Shown here one piece after another: positions 1 through 7,492 of a DNA stretch of 33,078 bases. This DNA is from an uncultured Alistipes sp. Its GTDB lineage: Bacteria > Bacteroidota > Bacteroidia > Bacteroidales > Rikenellaceae. The notes beneath the pieces were generated by a model. That model was not told the DNA's origin and made no database searches. It saw only the letters and a list, made by a program, of their open reading frames with translations. Both the position numbers and the translations under genes were made by a program. Position 1 is the first letter of the stretch. Each line of letters begins with the position of its first letter. Where the stretch lies: assembly GCA_900768045.1 (NCBI GenBank), contig CAAGBL010000002.1, positions 1 through 33,078 of the forward strand. The letters are read 5' to 3'.

Positions 1-651
1 ATGTACGGCATGGACTTCTACCTTATCGACACTGCGGGTATGCGTAAGAAGGGCAAGGTAACAGAGGATCTTGAGTTCTACTCTGTGATGCGCTCAATCC
101 GTGCTATTGAGAATGCTGACGTGTGCGTATTGATGCTCGATGCCGAGCAGGGAATCGAGTCGCAGGATCTCAACATCCACAACCTAATCGTGCGCAACCG
201 CAAGGGCTGCGTTATCGTTGTAAACAAGTGGGACTTGGTGGAGAAGGATAGCAACACAATGAAGGTATGGCGTGAGTTCTTGGAGAAGAAGCTCGCACCA
301 TTTAGCGATATTCCAATCATCTTCACATCGGTAATCAACAAGCAGCGTATCCTCGATGTGTTGCAGGCAGCAATCCGTGTATATCAGTCACGCAAGCGCC
401 GCATCTCTACATCGGAGCTCAACGACTTCTTCTTGCCACTTATCGAGAACTACCCTCCTGCAGCAACCAAGGGTAAGTACATCAAGATTAAGTACGTTAC
501 GCAGCTTCCAACACCAACGCCACAGTTCGCTTTCTTTGTGAACTTGCCACAGTACATCAAGGAGTCGTACCGACGTTTCTTGGAGAACAAGCTACGTGAG
601 GAGTGGGATTTCTCGGGAGTGCCTATTCAGATATACTTCCGCCAGAAGTAA
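1..651 (+). CDS. der: Ribosome biogenesis GTPase Der (EngA), 3' part
   Basis: This is the C-terminal part of the double-GTPase Der, which assists assembly of the 50S ribosomal subunit. The window opens inside the second GTPase domain: DTAGM at residues 10–14 of the visible part is the G3 motif, NKWD at 75–78 is G4, and the last roughly 95 residues form the KH-like RNA-binding domain typical of the family. The Met at base 1 is internal, because full Der proteins carry a first GTPase domain and the second P-loop upstream. The true start is therefore outside the window. The stop at 649–651 is followed by the tandem repeat region, and the next genes point toward it, so der is convergent with the minus-strand operon. 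Confidence 0.96.
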   Translation: MYGMDFYLIDTAGMRKKGKVTEDLEFYSVMRSIRAIENADVCVLMLDAEQGIESQDLNIHNLIVRNRKGCVIVVNKWDLVEKDSNTMKVWREFLEKKLAPFSDIPIIFTSVINKQRILDVLQAAIRVYQSRKRRISTSELNDFFLPLIENYPPAATKGKYIKIKYVTQLPTPTPQFAFFVNLPQYIKESYRRFLENKLREEWDFSGVPIQIYFRQK

Positions 652-669
652 TTTCTTTTTATAAGGCAG

Positions 670-911
670 CATCTGCGGCCTCTCAATCATAAGCCCAAAT
701 GGGAAATACGTCAAGTATGTCCCATCTGGGCTTATCTCTTAATCGAGACCACATCTACAACCTTCTAAAAAGAAATTTGTTGTGATAATGGGTCATCTGC
801 GACCTCTCAATCATAAGCCTAAATGGGAAATACGTCAAGTATGTCCCATCTGGGCTTATCTCTTAATCGAGACCACATCTACAACCTTCTAAAAAGAAAT
901 TTGTTGTGATA
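670..911. repeat. Two-copy 124-bp tandem repeat with two hairpins per unit
   Basis: Units at 670–787 and 794–911 match at all but about two positions, with a period of 124 bp. Each unit carries a 21-pair inverted repeat with two mismatches and a 5-nt GTCAA loop (689–735 and 813–859; arms begin ATAAGCCC and end GGGCTTAT). A second, weaker hairpin has arms ACAAC and GTTGT (757–783 in unit 1). A degraded stretch resembling the unit's tail precedes the first copy, right after the der stop. The repeat lies between two convergent 3' ends, so a bidirectional terminator, a 3'-end stabilising structure or a small RNA are all possible. No T-run directly follows the stems. Confidence 0.85.
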
Positions 912-916
912 GTTTT

Positions 917-1207
917 CTACTCCTTTTTCTTTGCCCAGGTGTATTGCAGAATACCTACCACCACAACTACTGGCAGCACACTAAAGACTGCAACATGCTC
1001 TTCAACACCACAAATAAGAAGGATAAACATTATGTCGATAATAAAGAATGCTACGGCATGAACAACACGCAGGCGTTGTAGGTCATATTTTCCCGACTTA
1101 AGGATATGCTTCTTCATCACAAAGTCGGCCTTGCCCAAAAGAAGCATCACACCCAAAATGGCAAAGACCAAGGTCATTACTATTAATACTATTAACTCCT
1201 GATTCAT
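917..1207 (-). CDS. Small three-helix membrane protein
   Basis: This 96-residue protein has hydrophobic segments at about 5–24, 48–68 and 72–90 and a basic tail (AKKKE). After the first helix it has a G-K-A-D stretch. The layout resembles the DUF3784-like small membrane proteins of Bacteroidota, but I make that family call only tentatively. It also resembles the gene at 2789–3094 in layout (helix, GK-D, charged loop, two helices, Y-x-W near the end), so the two may be paralogues on either side of the S41 protease gene. It is the last gene of the minus-strand operon, 12 bases after the protease gene. Function is unknown. Confidence 0.75.
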   Translation of the reverse strand: MNQELIVLIVMTLVFAILGVMLLLGKADFVMKKHILKSGKYDLQRLRVVHAVAFFIIDIMFILLICGVEEHVAVFSVLPVVVVVGILQYTWAKKKE

Positions 1208-1219
1208 AATTTTTGAGGT

Positions 1220-2785
1220 TTAGTTCATTGTAGGCCTATAAATAGTATCCCAAAGATAGCTATCATCATCTGATGTAGCTGTTGACACAATACGCTTACT
1301 CTCATTAGGGCCGAAAAAGTCCAATATACACTCCCACGCCAAGTCCTTATCGAGATTATTAAGCGGAACGAAGATGTTAGGCTCGAGATATTGCTCGCCA
1401 CTCAATGCTCGGTTAGGACGCACAAAGTGCTTATGACTAACCGTTGCAATAGTTCCAGTATTTGGTAGTGAGCAGTAGAGAATATCGCCATAGTGGCTTG
1501 GGCGACCTCCCGAGCGCTCGCCAATGATGTAGCCAATACCATTATCACGTGCAGTGGTAAGTAGCAACGATGCCGAGCTAAACGACTCCCTGCTCTGAAT
1601 AAATACCACATCGCCCTTGAAGATGCGCTCCTTGTCGAAGTTCAAGACATGGCGAGTGGAATCCTGTTGAGGTACTACATCTTCCGCATTAGCCCGTCGA
1701 TAGTGGTCGAACTCAGGAGCGCTATATACCCTACCCACCTCAAGAGGCTTACCGTCGTAGGTAAACTCTTTATAATATGGGTAGTAGGTCTGCATAAGCT
1801 CCGAGATGCGAACATCGGCGCTATACTGCTCCAACTCAGCATAAGGCTTCAGCCACGACAGCAACACATTGCCAAGCAAGCTATTACCGCCACTATTATA
1901 CTGCAAATCAACAACAAGGGTTTTAACGCCCTTAACCTCAATCTCAGACATCATATCACGCACAAACTCGTCGAAACGTGGCAACTGCGGATTGTTAGGG
2001 TGAGTGATGCAGTCGGCAAACTGGTTAAACTGCAAGTAGCATATACTCTCCTCCTCATAAATAGTATAGTCGAAGAGCACACGGCGGGGCGCAGTTACCC
2101 TACCAGATAAATCTTTTTGTAGCTGAGTAACTTTTAGGTCGCTCTTATTGATAGCCTTAACATCGACGCTACCACCGTCTGCAAACGCAAGACTAAGCAC
2201 CTCGTCGCTCATGCCGAGCATCGACCAAAACTCGGAAATCATAAGGTAGTCCTCGACCAAGTTTTCAAAGTTCACGTCGTTATCGGCACTCACAATCTCT
2301 CGTGCCTGCTTTAGTATCTGCTCTATGGGCTTACCATTTAGCTTTACCACCTTGCGGCCGAGTAGCTCGCTAAGCTCCTGAGAGCAGGCATCTACAACTG
2401 CCGAGTCACCACCTCCAAGAGCAACTCTCACGGGGAAAATCTTATCGGGCGAAGTCCAATAGAATATCGCCGTATGTCCATCATTTAGCGACGCTGCGAG
2501 CCTTGCCACAAGCAGCTTAAACTCTGCAACATCCTCAATCTTACCACACTCTCGATACAACCTCTTAGTGCACTTGCTTAGCTCAGCACGATGCTTCTTA
2601 TCGGCATAATATGGGTGGGTATCGCCAAGCATATCGACATAGAGCAACAGATCCTTCTGATAGGCATTGCCCTCGACATACTCATTTGATGTCTCAACAT
2701 CGGCATCATGATACTGAGGAATATTCTGAGCGTATGTAGCCACACCACAAACGAGAGCAATTGCAAGCAAAAATATACGTTTCAT
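1220..2785 (-). CDS. Exported S41-family peptidase-like protein
   Basis: This 521-residue protein starts with a signal peptide (residues 1–19, ending VATYAQ) and is probably periplasmic or a surface protein. The family call rests on NDGHT at 101–105, the DGH motif common in S41 N-terminal regions; on LVVDLQYNSGG at about 290–300, which matches the DLRxNxGG strand-turn of the S41 core; and on SFSSAS at 401–406 followed by IIGERSGG at 420–427. These last two correspond to the catalytic-serine and oxyanion region of C-terminal processing and tricorn-like proteases. Which serine is catalytic is not certain, and no PDZ domain is obvious. It sits 3 bases after the small membrane protein gene upstream in the operon. 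Confidence 0.85.
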   Translation of the reverse strand: MKRIFLLAIALVCGVATYAQNIPQYHDADVETSNEYVEGNAYQKDLLLYVDMLGDTHPYYADKKHRAELSKCTKRLYRECGKIEDVAEFKLLVARLAASLNDGHTAIFYWTSPDKIFPVRVALGGGDSAVVDACSQELSELLGRKVVKLNGKPIEQILKQAREIVSADNDVNFENLVEDYLMISEFWSMLGMSDEVLSLAFADGGSVDVKAINKSDLKVTQLQKDLSGRVTAPRRVLFDYTIYEEESICYLQFNQFADCITHPNNPQLPRFDEFVRDMMSEIEVKGVKTLVVDLQYNSGGNSLLGNVLLSWLKPYAELEQYSADVRISELMQTYYPYYKEFTYDGKPLEVGRVYSAPEFDHYRRANAEDVVPQQDSTRHVLNFDKERIFKGDVVFIQSRESFSSASLLLTTARDNGIGYIIGERSGGRPSHYGDILYCSLPNTGTIATVSHKHFVRPNRALSGEQYLEPNIFVPLNNLDKDLAWECILDFFGPNESKRIVSTATSDDDSYLWDTIYRPTMN

Positions 2786-2788
2786 AGT

Positions 2789-3094
2789 TTAAACCTTTCT
2801 AATCCATAGATATTCAACAACTGTCATACCTATACCAAGGGCAAGAATTACCAGTGAGGCATACTCATCTATGACATCCGAGACGTTGAACACGACAACC
2901 AAGGCAAGTCCAATGAGCACCTCAGCAGCAAAAGCTATACGCCAGCGCATGATGCTTTGCTCTGAGGGTTTGGCATCTGCACTAAGGCTCCAACTATACC
3001 ACCTATCGAGCTTACCCATGAGCGCAAGCAGGGCAAGCAACGCCAAGGTCAAGCAGGCAAGGGTGATTATTAGTATGTGTATTGATGTTGTCAT
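2789..3094 (-). CDS. Small three-helix membrane protein
   Basis: This is a 101-residue protein with membrane segments at about 5–27, 50–72 and 77–95. A GKLD stretch follows helix 1 and the C-terminus ends YLWIRKV. The topology and the G-K-x-D position match the 96-residue protein at 917–1207, so they are likely distant paralogues. It lies 12 bases after the four-helix protein gene and 3 bases before the S41 protease gene. Being co-transcribed with an exported protease suggests, without proving, a membrane partner role. No catalytic motif is visible. Confidence 0.75.
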   Translation of the reverse strand: MTTSIHILIITLACLTLALLALLALMGKLDRWYSWSLSADAKPSEQSIMRWRIAFAAEVLIGLALVVVFNVSDVIDEYASLVILALGIGMTVVEYLWIRKV

Positions 3095-3106
3095 AAGTGT
3101 AATTGT

Positions 3107-3622
3107 TTATAGACATTGTAGGTTACGTCGGCGCTTCTCCCGTAGACGCATCATGGCAATCTCTTCACGTGAGCGACGACGAATATAACGCAGGCGCATG
3201 AAGCAACCAGCAAACACCAACCACACGACAATAGAAAATAGCGATATGTGGATAGCAAGCTCACGCACCATGCTCTCCTCGCCTATGGCATACAATATCC
3301 ATGGCAGGGCACTACACGCCACAGCAACAAAAAATGCCGCCCACGAAGCCTTAGTCCAGCAGGAGCGGGGTGCTAAGCGTCGAAACTTAAGAAATGAACC
3401 GAGCGCTACAATAGTCACTGAGGCAAGGATCATGATTTGCTCACGATAGGGAACGCTCTCGGGGAGTAGGTCGAGGTTTAAGAGTCCAAGGATAGAGGAA
3501 CATATAAAAATATCAGCAATCTCCAATTTACCATCATCAGGGCTCTTCTTACCCAGACGACGCATCGCCTGACTCTCGACGAGGCGATAGCGATGCTTAA
3601 ATATGCTAAGTCTGTTCTTCAT
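3107..3622 (-). CDS. Four-helix membrane protein of unknown function
   Basis: I place the start at the ATG at 3620–3622, giving 171 residues, because a strong AGGAGG lies about 9 bases upstream of it. A longer reading from 3688 would run far back into the upstream gene. The start overlaps the end of the ribbon-helix-helix gene by 17 bases, so the Shine-Dalgarno site lies inside that gene and translation is probably coupled. Hydrophobic segments lie at about 35–54, 62–80, 91–110 and 122–144. Both ends are strongly basic, and the tail is rich in Arg (RRRSRE, EKRRRN). I do not recognise a family. Confidence 0.75.
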   Translation of the reverse strand: MKNRLSIFKHRYRLVESQAMRRLGKKSPDDGKLEIADIFICSSILGLLNLDLLPESVPYREQIMILASVTIVALGSFLKFRRLAPRSCWTKASWAAFFVAVACSALPWILYAIGEESMVRELAIHISLFSIVVWLVFAGCFMRLRYIRRRSREEIAMMRLREKRRRNLQCL

Positions 3623-3812
3623 TTTGAGGCACCTCCTTTGCCTTTTTTGCTCGAGGCTTGCGCCCACTGCGACGCAAAGCCTCGGCAATTATCCATTGCA
3701 GCTGACCATTGACCGAGCGAAACTCGTCCTCTGCCCATCGTTCGAGGGCATCCATCATCTCGCCGTCAATGCGAAGAACAAAGCTGCGGTTGTTTGACTC
3801 CTTCGTAGCCAT
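3606..3812 (-). CDS. Ribbon-helix-helix (Arc-like) DNA-binding protein
   Basis: This is a 68-residue protein. Residues about 8–48 read as a ribbon-helix-helix fold: a short strand (SFVLRIDGEM), a helix (MDALERWAEDEF), then SVNGQLQWIIAEALRRSG. This is the spacing of Arc/MetJ-type proteins, which bind DNA as dimers through the N-terminal strand. The C-terminal 20 residues are basic then acidic and probably disordered. It follows the SPFH gene by 25 bases and overlaps the next gene by 17. The pairing of an SPFH gene with a small Arc-like gene suggests that it autoregulates this operon, but no operator could be confirmed. Confidence 0.75.
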   Translation of the reverse strand: MATKESNNRSFVLRIDGEMMDALERWAEDEFRSVNGQLQWIIAEALRRSGRKPRAKKAKEVPQNEEQT

Positions 3813-3837
3813 AAAGAGTGGGGGTACTATTTATATA

Positions 3838-4776
3838 TTAGTTATGCAAAGTACCTGTATTCACTACTGGCTGTGCAGCCTCGTCAGCACAAAGAACAAC
3901 GAGTAGGTTGCTCACCATAGCTGCCTTGCGCTCCTCGTCGAGTTCTACAACCGCCTCAGATGAAAGACGCTCAAGGGCAATCTTAACCATAGATACAGCA
4001 CCCTCAACAATCTTCTCACGTGCCGAGATGATAGCATCGGCCTGCTGGCGACGCAACATAGCCGCAGCAATCTCTGGAGCATAAGCCAAGTAGTTGAGGC
4101 GTGCCTCGATAACCTCGATACCAGCGATAGATAGGCGGTCGTTGAGCTCGTCGGTTAGGCGGTCGTTAATCTCCTCGCCACCAGAACGAAGTGTAACCTC
4201 GTCAGATGAGCTATTAGAGTTCTCGTCGTAGGCATACATACCCGCAACCTGGCGCAATGCCGAGTCGCTCTGCACTGCCACGAAGTTCTCCAATACGTTC
4301 ATACGTGTATTTGAGCCTGTTGCGCCAATAATCTCGGGAGCATCAATCTCGAATACTGCGTTGTAAGCACCGTCGTTCTTAATCTTCCAAACAACAACCA
4401 AGCCGATAAGGATTGGGTTACCTGCCTTGTCGTTTACCTTGATAGGATCTACATTGAGGTTACGAGCACGCATAGAGAGCTTCTTAGCCGACATAAATGG
4501 GTTAATCCACCAGAAGCCTGTGTCGTAAAATGTACCACGATAATTACCAAAGAAGAGCAACACTCGCGACTCGTTAGGCTCGAGCATGATGTAGCCACAG
4601 AGCATAAGCACTGCGCAGATAATAGAGGTAATAAGCGTTGCGAGCGCCCACGCAACAAGGTCAACACTGTTTGCGAGTACCACAATCGAGTAGACAGCCA
4701 CTGCCACAAACGCAAGATTGAGGATAAGAGCAACAAAGCCGTTGAGCTTCCAACCTGAATAAGTGTAGTTTTTCAT
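3838..4776 (-). CDS. SPFH/band-7 domain membrane protein
   Basis: This 312-residue protein has two N-terminal membrane helices (about 12–34 and 41–63). These are followed by an SPFH (stomatin/prohibitin/flotillin/HflK) domain from about residue 64, recognisable from NESRVLLFFGNYRGT, the FWWINPF segment and VDPIKVNDKAGNPILIGLVVVWKI. The C-terminal third is helical (AAAMLRRQQADAIISAREKIVEGAV), as in the oligomerising helices of the family. Such proteins form large rings in the inner membrane and often work with membrane proteases. Here an exported S41 protease lies in the same operon. It is the first gene of the operon, with a good promoter at 4855–4885. Confidence 0.9.
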   Translation of the reverse strand: MKNYTYSGWKLNGFVALILNLAFVAVAVYSIVVLANSVDLVAWALATLITSIICAVLMLCGYIMLEPNESRVLLFFGNYRGTFYDTGFWWINPFMSAKKLSMRARNLNVDPIKVNDKAGNPILIGLVVVWKIKNDGAYNAVFEIDAPEIIGATGSNTRMNVLENFVAVQSDSALRQVAGMYAYDENSNSSSDEVTLRSGGEEINDRLTDELNDRLSIAGIEVIEARLNYLAYAPEIAAAMLRRQQADAIISAREKIVEGAVSMVKIALERLSSEAVVELDEERKAAMVSNLLVVLCADEAAQPVVNTGTLHN

Positions 4777-4800
4777 AGTAATAGGTTTTATTGGTTAATT

Positions 4801-4837
4801 AATATTTTGTTAGCGGAAGTAGATTGCTGCTTTTCAT
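4801..4837 (-). repeat. 37-bp direct repeat, copy 2 (SPFH leader)
   Basis: This stretch is identical to 4929–4965, 128 bases away. It lies in the untranslated leader of the SPFH gene, downstream of the predicted promoter. Read on the minus strand it begins with ATG (4835–4837) and opens a 12-codon frame (MKSSNLLPLTKY) that ends at 4799–4801. Confidence 0.9.
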
Positions 4838-4854
4838 TTAAACTAACTTTTTAT

Positions 4855-4885
4855 CAAAAGTAGTAAGATACAACGCTCGGCAAAA
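4855..4885 (-). promoter_or_regulatory. Promoter of the SPFH operon
   Basis: The minus strand has TTTTG (4881–4885), an 18-base spacer, then TACTTTTG (4855–4862). This fits the Bacteroidota promoter (TTTG, about 19 bases, TAnnTTTG). Transcription would start near 4848, leaving a leader of about 70 nt that contains the second 37-bp repeat copy. Confidence 0.65.
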
Positions 4886-4928
4886 TTTTCGACGATGGGC
4901 TGTACTTAAAGGTACTGCTCATTGGCGA

Positions 4929-4965
4929 AATATTTTGTTAGCGGAAGTAGATTGCTGCTTTTCAT
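4929..4965 (-). repeat. 37-bp direct repeat, copy 1
   Basis: This copy lies upstream of the SPFH promoter. On the minus strand it starts an open frame of 19 codons (4906–4965, MKSSNLLPLTKYFANEQYL). A perfect 7-bp hairpin (GTGATAT/ATATCAC, 4971–4991) and a TATATTTG box (4991–4998) lie just upstream on that strand. A small transcript or peptide is possible but unproven. Confidence 0.85.
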
Positions 4966-5176
4966 AAAAAGTGATATTGTTTTGATATCACAAATATACA
5001 ACCATTTTTCGCAAATATCCAAATTTTTCGCAAGTTTTTTTTTGAAATTTTGCAAATAATAAGTTCAGAAATATATTATATAATATAGATTATCGTGCAA
5101 CTATCGGCATTAAGGCACGACAACTCAGCATCTACAGCAAGATGAAGATGCAAAGAGAATATAAAATGATTAGTAG
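4966..5176. other. AT-rich intergenic region without a gene
   Basis: I see no convincing gene between the 37-bp repeat and the C_GCAxxG gene. The stretch holds the GTGATAT/ATATCAC hairpin (4971–4991), three short near-repeats of TTTTTCGCAA or TTTTGCAA between about 5003 and 5060, and a T9 run near 5035–5043. A weak 6-bp stem (GCATCT/AGATGC) lies just before the end of the minus-strand gene at 5177. Confidence 0.6.
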
Positions 5177-5656
5177 TTATTTTGTGAGATACTCGGCGAC
5201 AATGCGGGCAGCACAGCCGACATATTCGGAGCAGGGGCGCTTGCGATAATACTCGGGCGTGCGCTCAGAGGGCATAGCCGTCTCAGCACGCTCGACAACA
5301 GGCCCTAAGCCCAACAAACGACGGCAGACGATATCACCGTTCTCCTCTCGGAACTTATCTGCAAACAACTGCACAAGGGCGTAGTTCTCCTTGCGCTCCT
5401 CGAGGTTGCTAGGGTCAGCCGATGGCTTGATAGCACCCGCCAAGAATGCCATGCCACTGACCGTGCCACACACCTCGCGCATACGTCCCATGCCGCCACC
5501 AAAGGGTGCAGCAAGGCGAGCAAGCTCATCAGGCGACATCTGCATAACATCATCAAAGGCCATAACAACAGCCTGAGCACAGTTATATCCCGCCTTAAAG
5601 TAGGCCTGAGCACGCTCCACACGCTCATCTACATTAACATCTAATTGCTTTTCCAT
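5177..5656 (-). CDS. C_GCAxxG_C_C family protein
   Basis: I take the ATG at 5654–5656, giving 159 residues. The 8-residue-longer reading has no better support. The protein matches the cysteine-patterned C_GCAxxG_C_C family: GYNCAQAV around Cys26, a Gly-rich PFGGGMGRMREVCGTVSGMAFLAG region with Cys63, then Cys111, Cys142 and Cys148 (PCSEYVGCA). Family members are small, probably redox- or metal-linked proteins of undefined role; some carry heme-binding additions, but no CxxCH is present here. It is cytoplasmic, with no signal peptide. The gene stands alone and is divergent from the gene at 5700; the latter's promoter overlaps this gene's start. Confidence 0.85.
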   Translation of the reverse strand: MEKQLDVNVDERVERAQAYFKAGYNCAQAVVMAFDDVMQMSPDELARLAAPFGGGMGRMREVCGTVSGMAFLAGAIKPSADPSNLEERKENYALVQLFADKFREENGDIVCRRLLGLGPVVERAETAMPSERTPEYYRKRPCSEYVGCAARIVAEYLTK

Positions 5657-5674
5657 ATTATTTAAGTATCTTTG
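5645..5674 (+). promoter_or_regulatory. Promoter for the HsdR-N-like gene
   Basis: TTG at 5645–5647, 19 bases, then TATCTTTG at 5667–5674 give a near-ideal Bacteroidota promoter about 25 bases before the ATG at 5700. The -33 part lies inside the first codons of the divergent gene at 5177–5656, so the two genes compete for the same DNA. Confidence 0.6.
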
Positions 5675-5699
5675 TCGCAAATATACGAATTTATTTGCA

Positions 5700-6149
5700 A
5701 TGGCAGACTACCCTACACTCAACTTTCCACCCATACGCCTGCGTGCACGGCGAGGTACAAACAACAACACCGAGGTATTTGATGCGGGACGTGGCCGATG
5801 GCTGGTGCTAACCCCCGAAGAGTGGGTGCGTCGCCATGTAGTTGAATATCTACGCACAAAGTGTGGGTTTACGCAACAGCAAATTATTGAGGAGTATCCC
5901 GTAAACATCAACGGTATGGCACAGCGTGCCGACATAGTGGTTGTAGGCGACGACCTCAAACCACTGATGGTTGTCGAGTGCAAGGAGCCAAACGTAAAAA
6001 TAGATGAGGAGGTAGTGCGCCAAGTAACACGCTATAACAACGTGCTACGATGTCGATACGTTGCCATGACAAACGGCATTACAACCTACTGCTACGAGCA
6101 CGACGGCGAGAAATACACGCCTATAAACGCCTTTCCACACGCAAAATAG
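5700..6149 (+). CDS. Stand-alone HsdR N-terminal-like PD-(D/E)XK protein
   Basis: This 149-residue protein resembles the N-terminal domain of type I restriction R subunits (HSDR_N_2 type). The nuclease-like core is visible as QRADIVVV with Asp78, followed by VVECKEP with Glu93 and Lys95, i.e. D…ExK, then a helix with Gln108 (VVRQVTRYN) in the place of motif QxxxY. There is no helicase or methylase gene next to it, so it is not part of a complete restriction system here. Such single-domain genes are common in Bacteroidota and their role is not established. It is followed, after a weak hairpin, by the panC promoter. Confidence 0.85.
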   Translation: MADYPTLNFPPIRLRARRGTNNNTEVFDAGRGRWLVLTPEEWVRRHVVEYLRTKCGFTQQQIIEEYPVNINGMAQRADIVVVGDDLKPLMVVECKEPNVKIDEEVVRQVTRYNNVLRCRYVAMTNGITTYCYEHDGEKYTPINAFPHAK

Positions 6150-6190
6150 ATAGTCCAAGGGGGAAAACTTCATATTTTCGCCCTTATTAC

Positions 6191-6220
6191 TTGCTATCTT
6201 CATAGAAGTTTGTAACTTTG
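6191..6220 (+). promoter_or_regulatory. Promoter of panC-panD
   Basis: TTG at 6191–6193, exactly 19 bases, then TAACTTTG at 6213–6220, 23 bases before the panC ATG. A weak inverted repeat (AAGGGGGAAAA against TTTTCGCCCTT, about 6160–6185) just upstream may separate it from the previous gene. Confidence 0.7.
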
Positions 6221-6243
6221 TCGCATCAATTCATCATCGAATT

Positions 6244-7080
6244 ATGATTGTAGTAAACAGAGTAGCTGATTTAAATGCAGCATTAGCCAACTGCCCTAAG
6301 GAGGGCGTAGGCTTTGTACCCACAATGGGCGCACTTCACGCTGGACACCGCTCATTAGTAGAGCGTGCACGCAAGGAGAACAACACAGTTGTCGTTAGCG
6401 TATTCGTAAATCCAACACAGTTTAACGACAAGAACGACCTCAAGAACTACCCTCGCACACCAGAGGCTGACTGCGCAATTTTGGAGGCTGCGGGTGCCGA
6501 TATAGTATTTATGCCATCAGTCGAGGATATCTATCCAGAGCCCGATACCCGTGTGTTCGACTTCGGACTTATCGACAAGGTTATGGAGGGCGCAACACGC
6601 CCAGGACACTTCAACGGCGTAGCACAGGTGGTAAGCCGCCTATTTAGCCTTGTAAACCCTGCACGTGCGTACTTCGGCGAGAAGGACTTCCAGCAGATTG
6701 CCGTGATCAAGGCTATGGTGAAGCAGCTTAACATCGACATCGAGATTATCGAGTGCGCCATAGTACGTGGCGAAGATGGCTTGGCGCTATCATCACGCAA
6801 CGAACTCCTTACACCTGAGCACCGCAAGGCAGCACCACACATCTACGCAACAATCAAACAGTGTGCAGAGAAGATGACGACAATGACCCCAGCAGAGCTT
6901 ACCGAATGGGTAGTTAAGACTATCGACTCTAACCCACTGCTTAAGACCATCTACTTCGAGGCTGTAGATGCTACAACAATGCAGAAGGTTGATGCGTGGA
7001 GCGATGCAGAGCGCATTCAGGGCTGCTGCGCAATTCAGGCAGGCGACATTCGCCTTATCGACAACATTAAGATAAAGTAG
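6244..7080 (+). CDS. panC: Pantothenate synthetase
   Basis: PanC joins pantoate and beta-alanine, using ATP, to make pantothenate, the precursor of coenzyme A. Residues 25–35 read VPTMGALHAGH, which includes the HxGH nucleotide-binding signature. NPTQF at 56–60, FGEKDFQQ at 144–151 and LSSRN at 182–186 are the other conserved active-site segments. At 278 residues it has the usual family length. panD follows after 30 bases, supplying the beta-alanine substrate, so the two form a natural operon. panB is not in the window. Confidence 0.97.
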   Translation: MIVVNRVADLNAALANCPKEGVGFVPTMGALHAGHRSLVERARKENNTVVVSVFVNPTQFNDKNDLKNYPRTPEADCAILEAAGADIVFMPSVEDIYPEPDTRVFDFGLIDKVMEGATRPGHFNGVAQVVSRLFSLVNPARAYFGEKDFQQIAVIKAMVKQLNIDIEIIECAIVRGEDGLALSSRNELLTPEHRKAAPHIYATIKQCAEKMTTMTPAELTEWVVKTIDSNPLLKTIYFEAVDATTMQKVDAWSDAERIQGCCAIQAGDIRLIDNIKIK

Positions 7081-7110
7081 GTTCTATAAATTAAAACCTC
7101 TACCCAAGCT

Positions 7111-7461
7111 ATGTATATCGAGAGAATGAAATCGAAGATTCACCGAGTACGTGTTACTGAGGCGAATTTGAACTATGTGGGAAGCATAACCATCGACGAG
7201 GATTTGATGGACGCAGCAGGCCTCATTGAAGGCGAGAAGGTGCAGATCGTAAACAACAATAATGGCGAGCGCATCGAGACCTATGTAATTAAGGGCGAGC
7301 GTGGTAGCGGCTGCATCTGCCTCAACGGCGCAGCAGCACGCAAGACCGCCGTGGGCGACATCGTGATAATCATGGGCTACGGCTTTATGGACTTCGAGGA
7401 GGCTAAGACCTTCCAGCCAAAGGTTGTATTCCCAGACGAGCGTACAAATAGACTGCTATAA
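7111..7461 (+). CDS. panD: Aspartate 1-decarboxylase precursor
   Basis: PanD decarboxylates aspartate to beta-alanine for pantothenate synthesis. It is made as a proenzyme that cleaves itself between Gly24 and Ser25, creating the pyruvoyl group. With the start at 7111 the GS pair falls at exactly 24–25 (YVGSIT), as in E. coli, which supports this start over the internal Met6. KSKIHRVRVTEANLNY precedes the cleavage site, and LNGAAAR and GDIVIIMGYG follow in the expected places. At 116 residues it is a typical length. A strong terminator lies 32 bases after the stop. Confidence 0.97.
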   Translation: MYIERMKSKIHRVRVTEANLNYVGSITIDEDLMDAAGLIEGEKVQIVNNNNGERIETYVIKGERGSGCICLNGAAARKTAVGDIVIIMGYGFMDFEEAKTFQPKVVFPDERTNRLL

Positions 7462-7492
7462 GTGCAGAATATTTAGCACATATTAAGACCAA

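Noticed and set aside
1649..2110. 153-codon plus-strand frame opposite the S41 protease gene
   Set aside because: It is antisense to a clear gene with strong family motifs and has no supporting motif of its own.
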